From NCBI GenBank assembly GCA_964612085.1, contig CAZTCJ010000007.1:1-64000 (forward strand): a stretch of DNA of 64,000 nt, read 5' to 3'. Of this stretch, positions 61,193 to 64,000 are shown piece after piece. Source of the DNA: CAZTCJ01 sp964612085 (GTDB lineage Bacteria; Pseudomonadota; Alphaproteobacteria; JAJFIK01). The notes beneath the pieces are model-generated. The model saw only the letters and a list, made by a program, of their open reading frames with translations, searched no databases and was not told where the DNA came from. Position numbers and translations under genes: made by a program. The first letter of the stretch is position 1. Every line of letters begins with the position of its first letter.

Positions 61193-61615
61193 ATGGTGAG
61201 AACCATTCTGTCCTGGGTCCTGGCGATCGGGATCGGCGTGATCTTTGCCCAGTCGCTGTTCTTCAAGTTCACCGGACACGAAGACAGCGTTCACATCTTC
61301 AGTCAGGTCCAGTTGACCATCGACCGGGTGATGGGCCTTGAAGTGTCCGAAGAGTATCTGCGGCTGGGCACCGGCGCGGCGGAAGCCTTGGCGGTCCTGC
61401 TGCTGCTCATTCCGGCCACGCGGCTTGGCGGCGCGTTCCTATCGCTGATCATCATCGGCGGCGCCATTTTCTTCCATACCCAGGAACTGGGCATCGAAGT
61501 GCGTCTGCCGTCGGCTGATTTCGAGCCGGATCCGACGCTGTTCTACATGGCCTGCGGCATCGCCGTGGCGAGCGTGCTCTTGATCATCGTGGAGTCCATG
61601 AAACCCAAGAGCTGA
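61193..61615 (+). CDS. DoxX-like small membrane protein
   Basis: A 140-residue protein with four hydrophobic helices. The opening helix with GVIFAQSLFFKFTGHED and the AAEALAVLLLLIPATRLGGAFLS helix resemble the DoxX family, linked to oxidative-stress and electron-transfer functions in other bacteria. The ATG at 61193 follows GAGGGAGA. It begins 105 bp after the aminotransferase gene and ends at its own terminator. Its function is unknown. Confidence 0.75.
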   Translation: MVRTILSWVLAIGIGVIFAQSLFFKFTGHEDSVHIFSQVQLTIDRVMGLEVSEEYLRLGTGAAEALAVLLLLIPATRLGGAFLSLIIIGGAIFFHTQELGIEVRLPSADFEPDPTLFYMACGIAVASVLLIIVESMKPKS

Positions 61616-61640
61616 TGATCCGCTGATCGCGTTTTTGAAA

Positions 61641-61667
61641 GGGCCGGTGCCGCACCGGCCCTTTTTT
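61641..61667 (+). terminator. Intrinsic terminator after the DoxX-like gene
   Basis: Arms GGGCCGGTG (61641-61649) and CACCGGCCC (61653-61661) with a tight loop are followed by TTTTTT, 25 bp after the stop codon. The T-run overlaps the stop codon of the convergent PAP2 gene. On the other strand the T-run is only three bases, so it acts mainly for the plus strand. Confidence 0.85.
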
Positions 61668-62517
61668 ATGAGCCGAAATCGCTGGGCCGGGCGCGGAAGA
61701 AAAGCCACACCCGTCGCTTGAGGCCGCCACTGCCGGCCTGGCCAAGCCGGGCGAACGCGTCCCGCCGCCAGGTGCGCGCCGGTCCGTCATGCTGGAGGCC
61801 GAGCATGCGGCTCAAGGCGAAGGGCTCGCCCCTTTCCCGGCCGTTGAGCAGCAGCATTTTGAGGACGACGATCGTCAGGCTGACGAAAATTCCCGCATAG
61901 ATCACATCGCTCAGGAAATGGGCGCCCTGGACGATCCGTATGAGCCCGATAAAGGCGCCGAAGAGAAGCGCCGCGATGACCCAAGTCTTGCGCGCCCAGG
62001 GGATCAGCAGGGCCACGGCCAGAAGCGCGAAGCCCATGGAGGCATCGCCTGAGACGAACGAGCAATTGCGCGGACACTGATCGGCGATGACGAGCGGCGG
62101 GGTGAAGGCAAGATCGCCGCCGAACTGTTCGATCTGGCGGGGCCGCGCCCGGCCCCACTGGTTCTTGAACAGCACATTGGCGATGAGGCCGGGCCCGAGC
62201 AGCAGGCTCAAGGTCAAAAATCCGTAATGGCGCAGGCGCAGATGCAGAAGAGACCAGCCGGTCCAGGCGGTGTAAGCGAGCCCGCCCAGGGCGAACAGCG
62301 CCAGGACGAGCGCCACATGCTCGATGAAATCGTTGAACCACAGCGCGACCGGGTGGCGGGCCAGGGTGAACTTGCCCGTTTCCGGGTTCCAGAACGCGCC
62401 CGCTACGGCGAGATCGATCTCGGGCCAGGTCAGGAACACGATGCCGCTCACGATGGCCAGACCCGTCAGGCCAAAGACCGTCATGAGATCGCGCTGATGC
62501 GCCCGGGGTTCGGTCAC
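61666..62517 (-). CDS. PAP2-type lipid phosphatase
   Basis: A 283-residue inner-membrane phosphatase with about six helices. The three PAP2 motifs are K118-x6-R125-P (KNQWGRARP), a central SGD (156-158) where the usual motif is SGH, and R194-x5-H200-x3-D204. The His of motif 2 is Asp here; an acidic residue (SGE) at this place is something I recall from related alphaproteobacterial enzymes. It may remove phosphate from lipid A or undecaprenyl pyrophosphate. The start overlaps the end of the GT39 gene by 4 bp (ATGA), so both act in one unit, probably on envelope lipids. Confidence 0.85.
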   Translation of the reverse strand: MTEPRAHQRDLMTVFGLTGLAIVSGIVFLTWPEIDLAVAGAFWNPETGKFTLARHPVALWFNDFIEHVALVLALFALGGLAYTAWTGWSLLHLRLRHYGFLTLSLLLGPGLIANVLFKNQWGRARPRQIEQFGGDLAFTPPLVIADQCPRNCSFVSGDASMGFALLAVALLIPWARKTWVIAALLFGAFIGLIRIVQGAHFLSDVIYAGIFVSLTIVVLKMLLLNGRERGEPFALSRMLGLQHDGPARTWRRDAFARLGQAGSGGLKRRVWLFFRARPSDFGS

Positions 62518-64000
62518 AACCGTCTCCCCGGCAGATAGGTATCCAGGGCGTAGAAGGTGAAATCGCGGGTCCGCCCGCCGCCGATCTCAGTGGACATGCG
62601 GCCGATCTCGGTGACGTGCCGGAAGGCCGACAGCACTTTCGAGGGGTCCTTCGAACGGGTCACGAACAGCACCAGGCGGCCTGAGTCCCGGGTCAGCGGA
62701 TCGTTCAGCTCGAAATGGTTCTCCGGCACATTGTTGGCGTCCCACATTTTCAAGGGCGCGGCCAGGGGGCGGGCGTAATAGAGCATTTCGCCGAACACCA
62801 GCCGGTCCTTGACGAGCACCGCCGTATACGGACGGCCGTCATGGCCGAGAGCGGCCTGGGCGTGCACTTCCCGTCCGATCACGTCCCAGCCGCGCACCCG
62901 TTTGAAGTCGTTGCTGCGGCCCATGGCCTCGACCAGTTCCGGCGAGACCACCATGGCGTAAAACAGCAGGCCCAAAATCGTGTGCAGGGTGGCGGACACG
63001 GGCAGCAGCCAGTTCACCTTCGAGCGCAGCAGCCAGGCCACCACCAGCAGGGTCGCCGCCGCGTAAGCGGTTGCCGCCCAATTGGCGTTGGCGCGCGAAA
63101 TGAAGGCCTGGCCCGAGACGATCAGCAGCGGCGGCAGGGCGAAAGCCAGCAGAAAGACGACCGCGCGGGCGTTGTCCGATGCGCCGAGCCGGCTGCGCAA
63201 GGTCACGAGGCCCCACAGCAGGCTTGCGAACAGAACGGGGCCGAAAACGCCGAACTGATCGCCGATGAACTTCAACAGCTTGTCCGGATTGAAGAGTGCG
63301 CCGCCCCAGCTCGCATTGGCCGCCGTATGGGAGAGGGTGGCGAAGTCGTTCGACAGGTTCCACAGAATATTGGGGGCCAGAAGACCGCCCGCCAGCAGCA
63401 GAATGACCGCGCCGTTAAGACCAATCAGCGCCTTTCGGGCCTGTCTGTCCGTCAGCAGAACGAGCGCCATGCCGATGACGAAATAGAGCATGGCGTATTT
63501 GCTCAAAAACCCGAGACCGATGGCGAGGCCCGTGGCGGCGGCCCATGCGACGGTCCTGGTTTCCACCGTCTTCCACAGGAAGAACAGGCCGAAGGACCAG
63601 AAAAAGAGCAGCGGCACGTCCGTCGAGGCGATGCCGGCGGAAAACCATACGGCGGGCACGGTGGCGAAGGTGACGGCGGCCCAGAAGCCCGCCCGGGCGC
63701 TGAACATGGCCCGGCCCGCCAGGAACAGCGCCATGCTGGTGCCTGCGTGCAGCAGCGGCGAGGTCAGGCGGATGCAGGCCTCGCCCTCGCCGCAGACGGC
63801 GGTCGACGCGCCGATCAGCCAGGCCAGCATGGGCGGCTTGGAAAAATACCCAAACGCGAAGTCTTTCGACCAGGACCAGTATTGCGCTTCATCCGGTCCC
63901 AGATTGAGACCGTTTGCCGTCAACACGATCACCCGGATGACGGTCAGAAGGCCGACGATCAGCAATGCTGCTGAAAACCAGCCGATGCGGATCCTGGTCC
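62514..64000 (-). CDS. GT39-type membrane glycosyltransferase (5' end outside window)
   Basis: At least 494 residues of a polytopic glycosyltransferase of the PMT/ArnT type. The catalytic motif LGPDEAQYWSWSKDFAFGYFSKPP near the visible N-terminus carries the acidic residue and the first periplasmic loop of the family, followed by about ten hydrophobic segments and a soluble C-terminal part. The frame stays open to the right edge (reading TRIRIGWFSAALL before the first possible TTG start at 63965), so the true start is outside. These enzymes move a sugar from an undecaprenyl-linked donor to lipid A or protein at the periplasmic face. It overlaps the PAP2 gene by 4 bp. Confidence 0.88.
   Translation of the reverse strand, partial: TRIRIGWFSAALLIVGLLTVIRVIVLTANGLNLGPDEAQYWSWSKDFAFGYFSKPPMLAWLIGASTAVCGEGEACIRLTSPLLHAGTSMALFLAGRAMFSARAGFWAAVTFATVPAVWFSAGIASTDVPLLFFWSFGLFFLWKTVETRTVAWAAATGLAIGLGFLSKYAMLYFVIGMALVLLTDRQARKALIGLNGAVILLLAGGLLAPNILWNLSNDFATLSHTAANASWGGALFNPDKLLKFIGDQFGVFGPVLFASLLWGLVTLRSRLGASDNARAVVFLLAFALPPLLIVSGQAFISRANANWAATAYAAATLLVVAWLLRSKVNWLLPVSATLHTILGLLFYAMVVSPELVEAMGRSNDFKRVRGWDVIGREVHAQAALGHDGRPYTAVLVKDRLVFGEMLYYARPLAAPLKMWDANNVPENHFELNDPLTRDSGRLVLFVTRSKDPSKVLSAFRHVTEIGRMSTEIGGGRTRDFTFYALDTYLPGRRL

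Noticed and set aside
1..64000. Search for tRNA, rRNA, CRISPR arrays, insertion sequences, phage or toxin-antitoxin genes
   Set aside because: None was recognised: no regularly spaced repeats, no transposase or integrase motifs, and no tRNA-like cloverleaf that I could identify by eye.

Overview
The window is a gene-dense stretch of a high-GC proteobacterial chromosome. I infer an alphaproteobacterium: it has a long TonB-dependent receptor with a VVTGSRI-type N-terminus, a squalene-hopene cyclase, GT61/GT4 glycosyltransferases, a PabB-PabC fusion, an aerobic tyrosine-degradation cluster and a single-chain biotin carboxylase. The genus cannot be fixed from the sequence. I see no rRNA, tRNA, phage, insertion sequence or CRISPR array. 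Fifty-two protein genes are called, two of them cut by the window edges.

Layout. 1-4.0 kb (minus): end-truncated Ldh2-type dehydrogenase and a large TonB-dependent receptor. 4.6-8.7 kb: lipoprotein carboxylesterase, MATE exporter, short-chain dehydrogenase. 8.7-13.7 kb: fused acyl-CoA carboxylase (biotin carboxylase, biotin carrier and carboxyltransferase on one chain), divergent from an aldehyde dehydrogenase. 13.8-18.5 kb: CNT nucleoside transporter and an ICMT/PEMT-like membrane methyltransferase, overlapping tail-to-tail with squalene-hopene cyclase. 18.6-22.5 kb (minus): acyl-CoA synthetase, OPT transporter, small membrane protein. 22.8-26.0 kb: DUF2147 protein and an exbB-exbD-exbD-tonB operon. 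26.2-29.9 kb: flavin monooxygenase and two exported proteins of unknown function. 30.1-35.3 kb: rmuC with an SDR, a long hairpin, then VOC protein, threonine dehydratase and rimO. 35.5-46.3 kb: acyl-CoA ligase, macrodomain protein, RlmI-like methyltransferase, M16 peptidase, two glycosyltransferases and an S9 peptidase. 46.3-52.5 kb: pabBC, a membrane-anchored receiver-like protein, yceI and cytochrome b561 in one run, then oxyR divergent from ahpC-ahpD. 52.6-61.6 kb: an atypical esterase, then phenylalanine/tyrosine catabolism (phhA, Lrp regulator, hppD, hmgA, fah, maiA), a MOSC protein, a HisC-like aminotransferase and a DoxX-like protein. 61.7-64 kb: PAP2 phosphatase and a GT39 glycosyltransferase cut by the edge.

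The clearest pathways are phenylalanine to fumarate and acetoacetate (53.7-59.4 kb), the OxyR peroxide response (50.3-52.5 kb), and energised outer-membrane uptake (TonB system plus receptor). Lipid and acyl-CoA metabolism recurs (two acyl-CoA ligases, the fused carboxylase, SDRs, the BVMO-like enzyme), as do hopanoid and envelope functions.

I did not find a convincing wholly new system. The best leads are: the membrane-anchored receiver-like protein without the receiver lysine, inside a cytochrome b561/YceI run; a Tat-exported HSL-type hydrolase whose nucleophile serine is replaced by aspartate; an ExbB with a signal peptide and a strongly acidic extension beside two ExbD proteins; a cysteine-rich lipoprotein and partner of unknown function; and a 28-bp-arm hairpin at 32.35-32.42 kb that may be a dispersed palindromic element.
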